A DNA stretch of 64,000 nucleotides, taken from assembly GCA_015223225.1 (NCBI GenBank), contig JADFCQ010000003.1, positions 434,001 to 498,000 on the forward strand. Direction: 5' to 3'. Source of the DNA: Acetobacteraceae bacterium H6797. Lineage in GTDB: Bacteria; Pseudomonadota; Alphaproteobacteria; Acetobacterales; Acetobacteraceae. The first letter of the stretch is position 1. The number at the start of each line of letters is the position of its first letter. Of the stretch, positions 27,856 through 36,448 are shown one piece after another. The notes beneath the pieces were generated by a model. The model was not told the DNA's origin and searched no databases. It saw nothing but the letters and a program-made list of their open reading frames with translations. The position numbers were made by a program, and so were the translations under genes.

Positions 27856-28776
27856 ATGAGTGAGCGTTTCGTCGAGGTCGAGTTTGGTTCGGAACGGGTG
27901 AAAGTGCCCGAAGGCGGCTATTACGACCGCTTTCGCATGAACCCGGATCTGGACGAGGTGGCGCGCGATCCGGCCGTAGGAAACATCGACTTCTTCCGCC
28001 GGATACCCAAGCAGAAGGTGGATTCACGCGTCGGGCAGGTCTGGGCGCCTAACTTCTTCTATCGTATGTGCAGCGTCCAGCTTCTGCATCTGGCCCCCGT
28101 GGCGAAGCTGCGCGCGATGCTGCCGCAGCCGCTGGAGCCTCTGCGCGCGCTGCCCGGCCGTGGCTTGGTGGCGCTGACCTTCTTCTCCTATCTGATTGCC
28201 GACAATGACCCGTACAACGAAGTTTCGATCGCCGTCGTCGTGCGCCGACCCGGCGCGCGCGGACTGCATACGCTGGAACTGATCGACTCCCTGCGGCGGC
28301 GCAGCGTCTTCGGGCATGTGTTGGCCCTACCGGTCACGACCGAGATCGCGCGCGTGCGCGGTGTTCAGGGCTATCAACTGCCCAAATGGCTGGCCGGGAT
28401 CGATGTCAGCATCGGCGAGGACGTCAGGGCGAGCATCGCCGCGGCCGACGGCACGCCCGACCTGACGCTGAAAGCCCCGCTGCCGGCACTACATGACGTG
28501 CCGTCACAGTCGCGGATCAATACGACGAACATGCTCAACCTGATCGACGGGGCGTGGCATCAGACCAGGGTCCAGAACAACATCCTGAGCTATGCGGAGC
28601 AGATGCTTCCCAAGGGCGTCGAACTGACCAGACATGGCGGGCCGATGAGCCAGCTTCTCGGCGGATTGGGCGTGGGCAGAATTGTCCGCATGGATGTCGT
28701 CAAGGACGGGCAGATCGTCCTCAATATGCCGACACCGCTCAGGGCGTTCGATCCCAAAGGGTGGTGCCACTTATAA
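27856..28776 (+). CDS. Acetoacetate decarboxylase-like protein
   Basis: 306 residues from ATG 27856, eight bases after GGGGAAGG. The sequence has the acetoacetate decarboxylase-like beta-cone pattern (LRAMLPQPLEPLRALPGRGLVALTFFSYL, then PVTTEIARVRGVQGYQLPKWLAGID). A Lys near PKWLAG could be the Schiff-base position, but I cannot confirm the Glu-Lys-Lys triad, so it may be a relative with another reaction. Its TAATG junction with the DJ-1 gene shows translational coupling. Confidence 0.62.
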   Translation: MSERFVEVEFGSERVKVPEGGYYDRFRMNPDLDEVARDPAVGNIDFFRRIPKQKVDSRVGQVWAPNFFYRMCSVQLLHLAPVAKLRAMLPQPLEPLRALPGRGLVALTFFSYLIADNDPYNEVSIAVVVRRPGARGLHTLELIDSLRRRSVFGHVLALPVTTEIARVRGVQGYQLPKWLAGIDVSIGEDVRASIAAADGTPDLTLKAPLPALHDVPSQSRINTTNMLNLIDGAWHQTRVQNNILSYAEQMLPKGVELTRHGGPMSQLLGGLGVGRIVRMDVVKDGQIVLNMPTPLRAFDPKGWCHL

Positions 28777-29480
28777 TGACAAGGCGAATCCTTCACGTCG
28801 TCACCAACGTTTCCCACTATGCCGATCCGGGAGAGCCGACCGGGCTGTGGCTTTCGGAATTGACGCACGCCTACGATATCTTCGAAGCGAACGGATATGA
28901 GCAGCGCATCGTCAGCCCCAGGGGCGGAAAGTCGCCGCTGGAGCCGCGCGCTCTGAAATGGCCGCTGCTCGACGCCTCCGCCAGGGCGTGGCTGAACGAT
29001 CCCGCGCGCATGGCGCTTCTGTCCCGGACGGCACGGCCGGACGAAATCGACGCGTCGCAGTTCGACGTGATCTATTTCACCGGAGGCCATGCAGTGATGT
29101 GGGACTTTCCCGACGACGCCGGCTTGCAGGAACTCGCTCTCGCCGTCTGGGATCGGGGCGGCATCGTTTCTTCGGTCTGCCATGGCTATTGCGGCCTGCT
29201 CAACATCACGCTGGGCGACGGAACTCCGCTGGTTGCAGGCAAGCGCGTCACCGGCTTCGCTTGGACAGAAGAGGTGGTCGCAGGTGTTGCGCGCAAGGTG
29301 CCGTACAATGCCGAGAAGGAGATGAAGCGGAGAGGCGCTTTGTATCAAAAAGCGCTCTTGCCGTTTCTGCCCTATGCCGTAGCGGATGGACGTTTGATTA
29401 CCGGACAAAATCCCTTCTCGGCCAAAGTCACGGCCAAGAAAATCGTCGCTATGTTGCAGGGCGATAGATCAAAGGACTGA
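28776..29480 (+). CDS. DJ-1/PfpI-family class I amidotransferase-like protein
   Basis: 234 residues. Nucleophile elbow SVCHGYCG with Cys135-His136, and upstream YFTGGHAVMWD (100-110), as in Hsp31/YajL-type proteins. The early GEPTGLWLSELTHAYDIFEANGYE stretch carries the conserved Glu of Hsp31-like glyoxalase III/deglycase enzymes. A role in detoxifying reactive carbonyls fits the adjacent dehydrogenase and decarboxylase-like genes, but that is inference. The start overlaps the previous stop by one base. Confidence 0.85.
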   Translation: MTRRILHVVTNVSHYADPGEPTGLWLSELTHAYDIFEANGYEQRIVSPRGGKSPLEPRALKWPLLDASARAWLNDPARMALLSRTARPDEIDASQFDVIYFTGGHAVMWDFPDDAGLQELALAVWDRGGIVSSVCHGYCGLLNITLGDGTPLVAGKRVTGFAWTEEVVAGVARKVPYNAEKEMKRRGALYQKALLPFLPYAVADGRLITGQNPFSAKVTAKKIVAMLQGDRSKD

Positions 29481-29486
29481 TTGGTT

Positions 29487-29789
29487 ATGAAAACGAAATT
29501 GATTTCCGCCGCTACGCTTGCGCTCGCCGCTACAACCATCGCCGCGTGCCAGACGGACGCCGGCCGGGTTGCGAGCAGCGCTACTCCGGGGATATGCCGC
29601 CCTGACGCGGCCGAGGCGTTGACGGGTAAGAACCGGTTGACGGACGAGCAGGCCAGGCAGATGACCGGCGCATCCATCGTTCGCCAAATCGCCCCCGGCC
29701 AGGGTGTAACGATGGATTATCGTCAGGAGCGGGTGACGATCGAGACCGATCCCAGAACGGGCAAGATTGTTCGCGCGGCCTGCGGCTAG
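29487..29789 (+). CDS. Peptidase inhibitor I78 family lipoprotein
   Basis: 100 residues. Lipoprotein signal: MKTKLISAATLALAATTIAAC with lipobox IAAC (Cys21). The mature part carries the full I78 pattern: PDAAEALTGKNRLTDEQARQ, VRQIAPGQGVTMDYRQERV and TIETDPRTGKIVRAACG. It should be an envelope-anchored inhibitor of serine peptidases. ATG 29487 is preferred over the TTG at 29481 because AAAGGA lies upstream. It follows the DJ-1 gene by 6 bp and probably ends that operon. Confidence 0.85.
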   Translation: MKTKLISAATLALAATTIAACQTDAGRVASSATPGICRPDAAEALTGKNRLTDEQARQMTGASIVRQIAPGQGVTMDYRQERVTIETDPRTGKIVRAACG

Positions 29790-29879
29790 ACAACCGCCGT
29801 TCGCCCGGTAGGAGGTCGCAATCGGGCCCGGAACGGGGTTGCAGCCTTTGCCGAACGGGCGATCTCGCCGGCACTCGCG

Positions 29880-31757
29880 TCATCGCATTCCTGCGCGCCG
29901 TTTAAGAGGAAGCTTAGGAGAGGCGGTGCCCATCATGCCCGGGCTGGCCATAGCGATGGAGCCGGACACGCCCATTCCGTGCCGGCGCAGCAGGTCACAC
30001 ATCGCGTTCCGATCAACGGGGCGCGAGAAATCGAAACCTTGCCCATACGCGCACCCCATGCTCCAGAGCTGGCTCGCCTGCACTTCGGTTTCCACGCCTT
30101 CCGCCACGACCCGGATGTTGAGCTGGCGGGCGATGTCGATCAGCCCCTGGACGATCGCCATGCTGGGATCATCCGGCCACAGACGCGCGATGAAGGATCG
30201 ATCGATCTTGACCTCATCGACCGGCACCCGAAGCAGATGCGTTAGCGAGGCATATCCGGTGCCGAAGTCATCCAGGGCCACCTGAACGCCATGGTGACGC
30301 AGACGTTCGATCTGCCGGGCGACGACCTTGTCCCCGCGCCCGATCGACGTGTCCTCGTTCACTTCGAGCACGAGGCAGGTCAACGGCACCTCCATCAAGC
30401 CGAAGCTGTTCTCCAGCTTCCGCACGACATCGCCCATGTAGAAATCGGCGGCCGAGACGTTCACGCCGACCTGCATGAAAGGAAGGCCCGCTTCGTGCCA
30501 ATCGTGCATGTCCTTCGCCACGAGAGACAACATTCGCTCGGTCAGCTCGGTTGCGACCTTCGCATCCGTCGTGGCGTCGCGGAAACTGCGGGCAGCAACC
30601 AACTCCCCTGATGGTGTCCGCAAGCGGCAGAGCGCCTCAACGCCGATGATCTTTCGCGAGTCGAGGCGAACGACCGGCTGATAAAAGGCTTCGATCCGAT
30701 GATCGGCGAGCGCCGAGCCGACCTCGCGGATCGCGCGGCGGCGATGGTTGATCCGACTGCCGAGGCCCGGCCAATATCGAACAAATCCGCCCCGACCCGT
30801 CTCCTTGGCGTGGTACAAGGCGAAATCGGCGTTCTGATAGACGGTGGCGGCGCACTCGTCCCCCGCGGTGAAGACCGCGCCGCCGATGCTCGCGGCAGGA
30901 ATGATGGAATGGCCGTCGCACTCGACCGCTGCTTCCAGCGCCGTGAAGATCTCCATCGCCGCCGCATCGAGGTCGCGCAGCACCTCCGGCCGTTCGATGA
31001 TCACTGCAAACTCGTCTCCGCCGAGACGATAGGCGACATCCGGCGCCATCGCGCCCGCGAGCCGCTCGCCCGCGGCCCGGATCAGATCGTCACCGGCTTT
31101 GTGGCCGAGCGAGTCATTCACCGACTTGAGATTGTCCAGGTCGAGCACGAAGAGCGCCCATGATCCGGGCGTGTCGCACCGCAGGCGCGCCAGCTTGGCA
31201 TCAAATGCCGCTCGGTTGGGAAGGCGGGTCAACCCGTCGATATTGGTGCGGCGCTCTCGATCGCTGGCCTGCTCATGGCGACGAAGCGCGATTTCGCACA
31301 GCTCCCGGCAGACAGCGATCAGCGCCGTCTCAGACTCCGAAGGCGAGCGTGGCTCCCTGCTATGCAGCACGAGCACCCCGATGAACTCGCCATGCTCCCC
31401 CATGATCGGCGACAACCAGCAGGCTTGGAAACCCAAGGCGGCGGCTTCCGCAGTCAGCCCCGCCCACCGCACGTCGCGGGTGATGTCGGACACAACAATG
31501 GGCGCATCGCCCGGGAAGGCCGCGCCGGCAAGAGCGGTGCTCTCTCCAAACACGACGCCGACGATTGACCTGGCGAAATCCGCCGGGAGGCTCGGCGCGG
31601 CAAGTGAATATAGTGCCCCTGTGGCATCGATGGCCATCACCGCACAAACCAAGCTAGGAAGCCGGTTTTCCACTTCGGAGCAGAGATGAGCGGCTGTCTC
31701 TTCCACGGAGGTTCCGTTTGCGATTAGCCGAAGAATTCCATTCTCGATCCGAAGCAA
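29880..31757 (-). CDS. GAF-GGDEF-EAL cyclic-di-GMP enzyme
   Basis: 625 residues. GAF-like sensory domain at about 10-160, GGDEF domain at 175-330 with intact GGDEF (246-250), EAL domain at 345-600 with EAL (374-376), NVSA, DDFGTGYASL, KIDRSFI and AEGVETE. Both catalytic signatures are present, so synthesis and hydrolysis of cyclic-di-GMP are both possible. The position of the inhibitory RxxD site upstream of GGDEF reads differently, so product inhibition is unlikely. No membrane segment. Its promoter carries a CGACTAT palindrome shared with the response regulator and the HTH gene at 51502. Confidence 0.9.
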   Translation of the reverse strand: MLRIENGILRLIANGTSVEETAAHLCSEVENRLPSLVCAVMAIDATGALYSLAAPSLPADFARSIVGVVFGESTALAGAAFPGDAPIVVSDITRDVRWAGLTAEAAALGFQACWLSPIMGEHGEFIGVLVLHSREPRSPSESETALIAVCRELCEIALRRHEQASDRERRTNIDGLTRLPNRAAFDAKLARLRCDTPGSWALFVLDLDNLKSVNDSLGHKAGDDLIRAAGERLAGAMAPDVAYRLGGDEFAVIIERPEVLRDLDAAAMEIFTALEAAVECDGHSIIPAASIGGAVFTAGDECAATVYQNADFALYHAKETGRGGFVRYWPGLGSRINHRRRAIREVGSALADHRIEAFYQPVVRLDSRKIIGVEALCRLRTPSGELVAARSFRDATTDAKVATELTERMLSLVAKDMHDWHEAGLPFMQVGVNVSAADFYMGDVVRKLENSFGLMEVPLTCLVLEVNEDTSIGRGDKVVARQIERLRHHGVQVALDDFGTGYASLTHLLRVPVDEVKIDRSFIARLWPDDPSMAIVQGLIDIARQLNIRVVAEGVETEVQASQLWSMGCAYGQGFDFSRPVDRNAMCDLLRRHGMGVSGSIAMASPGMMGTASPKLPLKRRAGMR

Positions 31758-31789
31758 ATCACAAACCTCACCCAGCCTAGTTTGTCAGG

Positions 31790-31804
31790 CGACTATAATG
31801 GTCG
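31790..31804. promoter_or_regulatory. CGACTAT-type operator upstream of GGDEF-EAL gene
   Basis: CGACTATAATGGTCG, a 15-bp palindrome with one mismatch between arms, 33 bp upstream of the minus-strand start at 31757. Same core as sites at 32038 and 51444. Confidence 0.5.
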
Positions 31805-32037
31805 CCCACAGATGAAATTTTGGTGTGGTTGATTAGTAAATGTCGATTTAACTACCGCAGCCTCGCAAAAGCTTGCTGAAGAAGCCCTGCGAAAGCCGCT
31901 GATGTCCGCGCGGAACGGCGTTTCTCCTTCCGCTGCGCGCCGCCCGGAATGGGCTCCGGGTTGGGCCGCTCCCTTGCTTCGACAGGAACCAGCCTGCCTG
32001 ACGGGGCGTTGCAGTCGTTGCAGTCACAAGCTTAACG

Positions 32038-32052
32038 CGACTATTATAGTCG
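32038..32052. promoter_or_regulatory. CGACTAT-type operator upstream of response regulator
   Basis: CGACTATTATAGTCG, a perfect 7+1+7 palindrome 56 bp upstream of the GTG start at 32108. Same core as sites at 31790 and 51444. Confidence 0.6.
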
Positions 32053-32107
32053 TTCTAAAAGATGATTTACAGCTCGCCGCACCTGAGAACTGCGTGAGGA
32101 TGCCGAT

Positions 32108-32512
32108 GTGAATTCTTCTTCTCCTGCATTCCCGACCATTCTTGTCGTGGAAGACGACTACCTCATCCGACTAAACATTTCTGACTCACTGGCGGATTGC
32201 GGCTGGCATATCGTCGACGTCGCCTCAGCCGACGAAGCGAGAGCGGTCCTCGAAACCGGCGTTCCCGTCGCACTGGTCTTCTCAGACATTCAAATGCCGG
32301 GCCGCATGAACGGGCTTGGTCTGGCGCAATGGATTAGAGAGAACCGACCAGAAATCCGTATCATCCTCACCTCGGGAGGCATTAGCGCGACGGAAGTGGC
32401 GGCCGCGCTGTGCGATGAGGGTCCGATCCCGAAACCATATAATCCGCAGCGGATCGCCGAACGTATCCGCCACCATCTCTGTCTGGGTGACGATAGCGCG
32501 CTTGCGCAATAG
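32108..32512 (+). CDS. Single-domain response regulator
   Basis: 134 residues, GTG start. One receiver domain only: acidic pair in VVEDD (about 14-18), phospho-acceptor Asp in VFSDIQMPG (about 59), conserved Lys in PIPKPY (about 108). No output domain, so it acts by protein contact, probably in a phosphorelay. The adjacent GGDEF-EAL gene makes a link to cyclic-di-GMP control plausible but unproven. No histidine kinase gene is in the cargo. Confidence 0.88.
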   Translation: MNSSSPAFPTILVVEDDYLIRLNISDSLADCGWHIVDVASADEARAVLETGVPVALVFSDIQMPGRMNGLGLAQWIRENRPEIRIILTSGGISATEVAAALCDEGPIPKPYNPQRIAERIRHHLCLGDDSALAQ

Positions 32513-32645
32513 CTCGTCGCCCCGGAAGCGTCAGAGCGGATATTGAGGGGAAAGCCTTCCCCTGCGACCGAGCCGAAGTCTCGGCCGACCCCTTCTGCGG
32601 GGACACCCCCAGGCTGTGCAAAAACGCCGCCAAACCCGCTCACAT

Positions 32646-33512
32646 CTACGCCAGTGCGCTCAGAAGCGCCTTTGCCGTATCGTCGGGATACTCTTCGTAG
32701 AATGACAGCTTACCTCCCGGCAAAACGGTGGCGCTGACATTTTCCAGGCTGGCGAGTATTGCCATCTCGGCCTTGGACTTGCGGGGCGTGCTTTCCGCAT
32801 AGAGCATAGAGATATTGCCCGGAATGTTGCTCGCGGCGCCAAGCCAGGCCTCTCGGGTCGGGAACGGATCGAGTTCCCCCGTGACGAAGCGGAACGATGC
32901 ATACCGCGCTCCCGACGCTTCGGTGACGATGCGCTTTGCCGCCATCCTGTCACCTGTCAGCCATGCGGGGTCAGTATAGACATGGCCGCGCGCCATCATA
33001 CCGATGACCGGCCCGTTGACGTTGAGCCGATAGAAGGCCGCACCTGCAACCGGCAGGTCGACGCCCTTGGCAAGCGCCCGGAACAGGCCCATCCGCTTTC
33101 CTGCCATGGTCGGCAACGGGCCGCGCCAGGTTGGCGACAGCAGGACGAGGCGGCCGGTGCTATCGGGATCGGCCGCGGCCTGCGCCAGCACGTAGCCGGT
33201 GGCATGGCCCGCCGCGACCGTAATCTCGGGCCGGATGACCTCGGTCAGCACGAAGCGCAGGAAATCCCGATAGAGGCCCGGCCGCCAATCCACCTTCGGC
33301 CGCGGCAGCCTCCCGAAACCAGGCCAGTCGATCGCAACCGTCGCGTATTGCCCGACCAACCTTTCCTGCAATGGACGCATCTCTTCGCGCGTGGAGATCG
33401 AGCTGAGCGCGGGCAGCATCAGCATGCCCGAACCAGTACCGGCGCGCGTTAGTCCGACCGTGACCGGCTTGCCGTCGGCGACCCATTCGATCCGGTCTTC
33501 GGTCCACTCCAT
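32646..33512 (-). CDS. Alpha/beta-hydrolase-fold protein lacking the nucleophile Ser
   Basis: 288 residues from ATG 33512; the open frame runs much further upstream but becomes low-complexity and crosses the DmeR operator. The fold is alpha/beta hydrolase (VAIDWPGFGRLPRPK, then VTGELDPFP). The nucleophile elbow reads AAGHATGY: Ala replaces the Ser of G-x-S-x-G, so classical esterase activity is not expected. It is divergent from dmeR and its start lies 20 bp from the metal operator, so it may be regulated by nickel or cobalt. Function unknown. Confidence 0.75.
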   Translation of the reverse strand: MEWTEDRIEWVADGKPVTVGLTRAGTGSGMLMLPALSSISTREEMRPLQERLVGQYATVAIDWPGFGRLPRPKVDWRPGLYRDFLRFVLTEVIRPEITVAAGHATGYVLAQAAADPDSTGRLVLLSPTWRGPLPTMAGKRMGLFRALAKGVDLPVAGAAFYRLNVNGPVIGMMARGHVYTDPAWLTGDRMAAKRIVTEASGARYASFRFVTGELDPFPTREAWLGAASNIPGNISMLYAESTPRKSKAEMAILASLENVSATVLPGGKLSFYEEYPDDTAKALLSALA

Positions 33513-33531
33513 GGCTTCACCAATCCCGCCT

Positions 33532-33559
33532 CCTATAGTATAGTCCCCTATACTATAGG
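33532..33559. promoter_or_regulatory. DmeR-type metal operator
   Basis: A perfect 12-bp inverted repeat CCTATAGTATAG / CTATACTATAGG flanks TCCC. Arms with TATAGTATA around a C-run are the type reported for DmeR, the repressor of dmeRF in Rhizobium and Agrobacterium. It is 21 bp upstream of dmeR and 19 bp upstream of the divergent hydrolase-fold gene, so one site may control both. Confidence 0.85.
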
Positions 33560-33580
33560 AAGCAGAGGTTAGCCACCGCC

Positions 33581-33853
33581 ATGTCTCACACCATCCGCGA
33601 CAAAGAGAAGCTGATTGCGCGAGTGCGCCGCCTGAAAGGCCAGATCGAGGGGATCGAGCGCGCGCTTGAGGCCGACAAACCCTGCGGCGAAATCCTGCGC
33701 CAGCTCGCCTCTGCCCGCGGCGCAATGAGCGGGCTGACTGCCGAGGTGATGGAGGATCATCTGCGCGAGCATGTGCTTCATGCCGAAACCGACGCCGACC
33801 GCAAGCAGGGCGGCGAAGAACTGATTGAAGTCCTCCGAACCTACATGAAGTAA
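33581..33853 (+). CDS. dmeR: Ni/Co-sensing repressor DmeR (RcnR/CsoR family)
   Basis: 90-residue all-helical CsoR/RcnR-family protein. The nickel/cobalt ligand set of RcnR is exactly present: His3 (MSHTIRDKEKL), Cys35 (KPCGEILRQL), His60 and His64 (MEDHLREHVLHAE). The metal-free tetramer should bind the TATAGTATA operator at 33532 and release it on Ni(II) or Co(II) binding. dmeF follows after 28 bp in the same operon. Confidence 0.9.
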   Translation: MSHTIRDKEKLIARVRRLKGQIEGIERALEADKPCGEILRQLASARGAMSGLTAEVMEDHLREHVLHAETDADRKQGGEELIEVLRTYMK

Positions 33854-33881
33854 GCCGGAACGCCGGCGGGAGCCAAGTCAC

Positions 33882-34835
33882 ATGTCCGCAGTCGACATCT
33901 CAACGCATACCCACGATCACAACTTCCTCGGACGCGACCACCGACGGAACGAATATAGGGTTTGGCTGGTCATCGCCCTGACCGCGTCGATGATGGTCGT
34001 CGAGATCGTCGCGGGTACGGTCTATGGCTCGATGGCGCTGGTGGCCGATGGCTGGCACATGTCCACCCATGCCGGCGCGATGCTGATTACCGCGCTGACC
34101 TACCTCTACGCGCGCCGCCACGCCGATGATCGCCGCTTCACCTTCGGCACCGGCAAGCTCGGCGATCTTGGGGGCTTTGCCAGCGCCGTCGTCCTTGCCC
34201 TGATCGCGCTGCTGATCGGCTGGGAGAGCCTTATGCGGCTGGCCAATCCGGTCGAGATCAGCTTCGGGCAGGCGATCGCCGTCGCGGTGGTGGGGCTGGT
34301 GGTTAACCTTGTCTGCGCTTGGCTGCTTCGCGACGATGATTCCCATCATCACCATGGGCACCATCATGCACACGACCACGATCATGACCACCATGAGCAT
34401 GCACGCGACAACAATCTCCGCGCCGCCTATCTGCATGTTCTGGCGGATGCGCTGACCTCGATCCTGGCCATCGCGGCATTGCTGGCCGGACGCAGCTATG
34501 GCTGGCTCTGGGCCGATCCGCTCATGGGCGTCGTCGGTGCGCTGGTGATTGCGCGCTGGTCCTGGGGGTTGATCCGCGATTCCGGCGCCGTCCTGCTGGA
34601 TCGGCTTCCCGATGACGAGGATCTGCCCGCGGAAATCCGCGAGGCGCTGGAAACAGACGCCGACCGGATCGCAGACCTGCACGTCTGGCAGGTCGGGCCA
34701 GGACACCATGCCGCCATCATATCGCTGGTGTCGAGCGCTCCCCGCGAACCGTCGGACTACAAGGCTCGCCTCGCGGAAATACACGAACTCTCCCACATCA
34801 CTGTCGAGGTCGAACGGGTGAGTGTCACCGCCTAA
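33882..34835 (+). CDS. dmeF: Cation diffusion facilitator DmeF (Co/Ni efflux)
   Basis: 317 residues. Six transmembrane segments between about 27 and 235, with metal-site motifs ADGWHMSTHAG in TM2 and HVLADALTS in TM5. Between TM4 and TM5 is a long His/Asp-rich loop (DDDSHHHHGHHHAHDHDHDH), and the N-terminus carries THTHDH. A cytoplasmic C-terminal domain follows. The HM-x2-H variant and the dmeR partner support cobalt/nickel export driven by protons. Confidence 0.92.
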   Translation: MSAVDISTHTHDHNFLGRDHRRNEYRVWLVIALTASMMVVEIVAGTVYGSMALVADGWHMSTHAGAMLITALTYLYARRHADDRRFTFGTGKLGDLGGFASAVVLALIALLIGWESLMRLANPVEISFGQAIAVAVVGLVVNLVCAWLLRDDDSHHHHGHHHAHDHDHDHHEHARDNNLRAAYLHVLADALTSILAIAALLAGRSYGWLWADPLMGVVGALVIARWSWGLIRDSGAVLLDRLPDDEDLPAEIREALETDADRIADLHVWQVGPGHHAAIISLVSSAPREPSDYKARLAEIHELSHITVEVERVSVTA

Positions 34836-34985
34836 ATCTCGCCTTCAACCTTATCCGTGCCTCAAACGCCTTCGGAGTACGAACGCTGATGGCACGGGGC
34901 TGAACGGCGCCTTTGCGCCGGTACAATCTGGCGATCTGCCGTCACTGGCGTTCGCGTTTTTGCACAGCCTGCCCCGCAACGCCCC

Positions 34986-35068
34986 GAGAGTGAGAGTGCG
35001 GGCGTGTTTTCCGTGACGGGTTGAGGGCTGGGAGAGAGGCTCCCGGCGCCCGTCGCGGAGTCATCCCG
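34986..35068 (+). promoter_or_regulatory. radC-like structured 5' leader, copy 1 (ardC)
   Basis: Leader ending at the ardC start. It begins GAGAGTGAGAG; an outer stem GACGGG (35015-35020)/CCCGTC (35049-35054) encloses an inner stem GCTGGGAG/CTCCCGGC around loop AGAGG (35035-35039). GCGGAG, the ribosome site, directly follows the outer stem. The same plan recurs at 37830, 40354 and, less perfectly, 42174. Context (ArdC, ParB-like, methylase) matches the published radC RNA motif. That identification is from memory. Confidence 0.75.
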
Positions 35069-36025
35069 ATGGCCAGAACAGACCGCGCCGCGCGAGGCGG
35101 CGGCAATCGCACCAACCTTTACGACGACATCACCAACCGGATCATCGCTGAGCTGGAGAACGGCCGGCTCCCATGGGTTCAGCCCTGGGGCACGGCCGCG
35201 GCCAAGGCGCCGCTCGCCATGCCGAGGAACGCGGCGACGTCCCGCCAGTATTCGGGCATCAACGTCCTGATACTCTGGGGCGCGGTGATCCAGCATGGAT
35301 TTCCGTCCCAGCATTGGCTGACCTTCCGCCAGGCGCTCGCGCTCGGTGGAAATGTCCGAAAAGGCGAGCACGGCACGACCGTCGTCTACGCCGACCGTTT
35401 CGTGCCTGACGATGAAAAGCGTCGCGCGCGTGAGACCGGCGAAGAGGCGGCCGCCATTCCCTTTCTGAAGCGGTTCACGGTCTTCAACGCCGCGCAGTGC
35501 GAGGGTCTGCCGGACACCGTCGCCGTCGAAGCACCGCCGCCCCCTCCGGGTCTGATAGAGCCGACCGTCGAAGCGTTGATCGCAGCGACCGGGATCGACT
35601 TTCGCATCGGTGGGGATCGCGCCTACTACGTTCCGGCGCACGACTATGTGCAGGTGCCGCCTCCGCAGGCCTACTTCGAGCCTATCAACTGGCATCGGAC
35701 GGCGCTTCATGAGCTGGGCCACGCCACAGGTCATGCCTCTCGCCTCGGCCGCGATTTCTCCGGCTCCTTCGGCAGCAAGAAATACGCGTTCGAGGAACTG
35801 GTCGCGGAGATGAACGCGGCCTTCTGCTGCGCTTCGCTCGGCATCATCCCGACCGTTCGTCACGCCGACTACATCGGGTCCTGGCTCGAAGTCCTGCGCG
35901 AGGATAATCGCGCGATCGTCAGGGCCGCCAGCCAGGCCAGTAAGGCCGCCGACTGGTTGCTCGGGCATCTTCCCGATGCCGAAGCCAAGGCAGGCAGCGC
36001 GGAATTCGACAGGAGGGCGGCATGA
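35069..36025 (+). CDS. ardC: ArdC-type antirestriction protein
   Basis: 318 residues. N-terminal ssDNA-binding ArdC domain (about 15-135: NLYDDITNRIIAELENG, LPWVQPW, YSGINVLILW, KGEHGTTVVYA) and a C-terminal zincin-like metallopeptidase domain with HELGH (about 214-218) and distal Glu in EELVAEMNA. It protects incoming single-stranded DNA from restriction after conjugation. It starts directly after the structured leader and overlaps the DUF2958 gene by 4 bp. Confidence 0.92.
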   Translation: MARTDRAARGGGNRTNLYDDITNRIIAELENGRLPWVQPWGTAAAKAPLAMPRNAATSRQYSGINVLILWGAVIQHGFPSQHWLTFRQALALGGNVRKGEHGTTVVYADRFVPDDEKRRARETGEEAAAIPFLKRFTVFNAAQCEGLPDTVAVEAPPPPPGLIEPTVEALIAATGIDFRIGGDRAYYVPAHDYVQVPPPQAYFEPINWHRTALHELGHATGHASRLGRDFSGSFGSKKYAFEELVAEMNAAFCCASLGIIPTVRHADYIGSWLEVLREDNRAIVRAASQASKAADWLLGHLPDAEAKAGSAEFDRRAA

Positions 36026-36393
36026 TCCTCCTGACCGACGAGCTGCGTGAGCGGCTGATCAACAACGGACGTCAGCGCGACGCCGACCATGTGCCAGTCG
36101 TTAAATTCTTCAATCCTCTGGGCGAAGGCGTCTGGCTCGCCACCGAACTGGACGAGGATGGCGACACGCTCTTCGGCTTGGCCGATCTCGGCGAGCCCGA
36201 GCTAGGCTCCTTCTCGCTGGAGGAGATGTCATCGCTCCGCCTGCCGTTCGGCATGGGGATTGAACGGGACATCCTCTTCACCGGGGATTTTCCGCTCTCC
36301 GTGTGGGCGGAAGCCGCCCGTCAGGCGGGGAGCATTCGGATCGCGGAGCGCATTCTCTACCAGGCCGCGCGGTCACGCCCCGGCGGTGATTGA
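36022..36393 (+). CDS. DUF2958 protein
   Basis: 123 residues with the DUF2958 pattern: LLTDELRERLINNG, HVPVVKFFNPLGEGVWLATELDEDGDTLFGLADLGEPELGSFSLEEM, LRLPFGMGIERDILF. Function unknown. The family is nearly confined to plasmids and integrative elements, usually beside ArdC, as here (4-bp overlap). A role in early establishment of transferred DNA is inference from context. Confidence 0.8.
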   Translation: MILLTDELRERLINNGRQRDADHVPVVKFFNPLGEGVWLATELDEDGDTLFGLADLGEPELGSFSLEEMSSLRLPFGMGIERDILFTGDFPLSVWAEAARQAGSIRIAERILYQAARSRPGGD

Positions 36394-36410
36394 CGTGCAA
36401 ATGCGTGGAG

Positions 36411-36446
36411 GCGTGAAGCCGACTTTACGGCTATGCGCTTTCACGC
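36411..36446. terminator. Bidirectional terminator-like hairpin
   Basis: Outer arms GCGTGAA/TTCACGC enclose an inner hairpin AGCCG/CGGCT. It lies between the convergent DUF2958 gene and the minus-strand gene ending at 36449. Confidence 0.45.
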
Positions 36447-36448
36447 AA

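Larger units (their letters stand above)
31758..32107. other. Divergent promoter region, GGDEF-EAL and response regulator
   Basis: 350 bp without a gene between two divergent signalling genes. It contains the two palindromic operators listed separately, one close to each start codon, and otherwise nothing I recognise. Both genes are probably controlled by the same DNA-binding protein. Confidence 0.5.

Noticed and set aside
33513..33881. Upstream extension of the hydrolase-fold gene through dmeR
   Set aside because: It runs antisense to dmeR and across its operator, is low complexity, and ATG 33512 gives normal family length.
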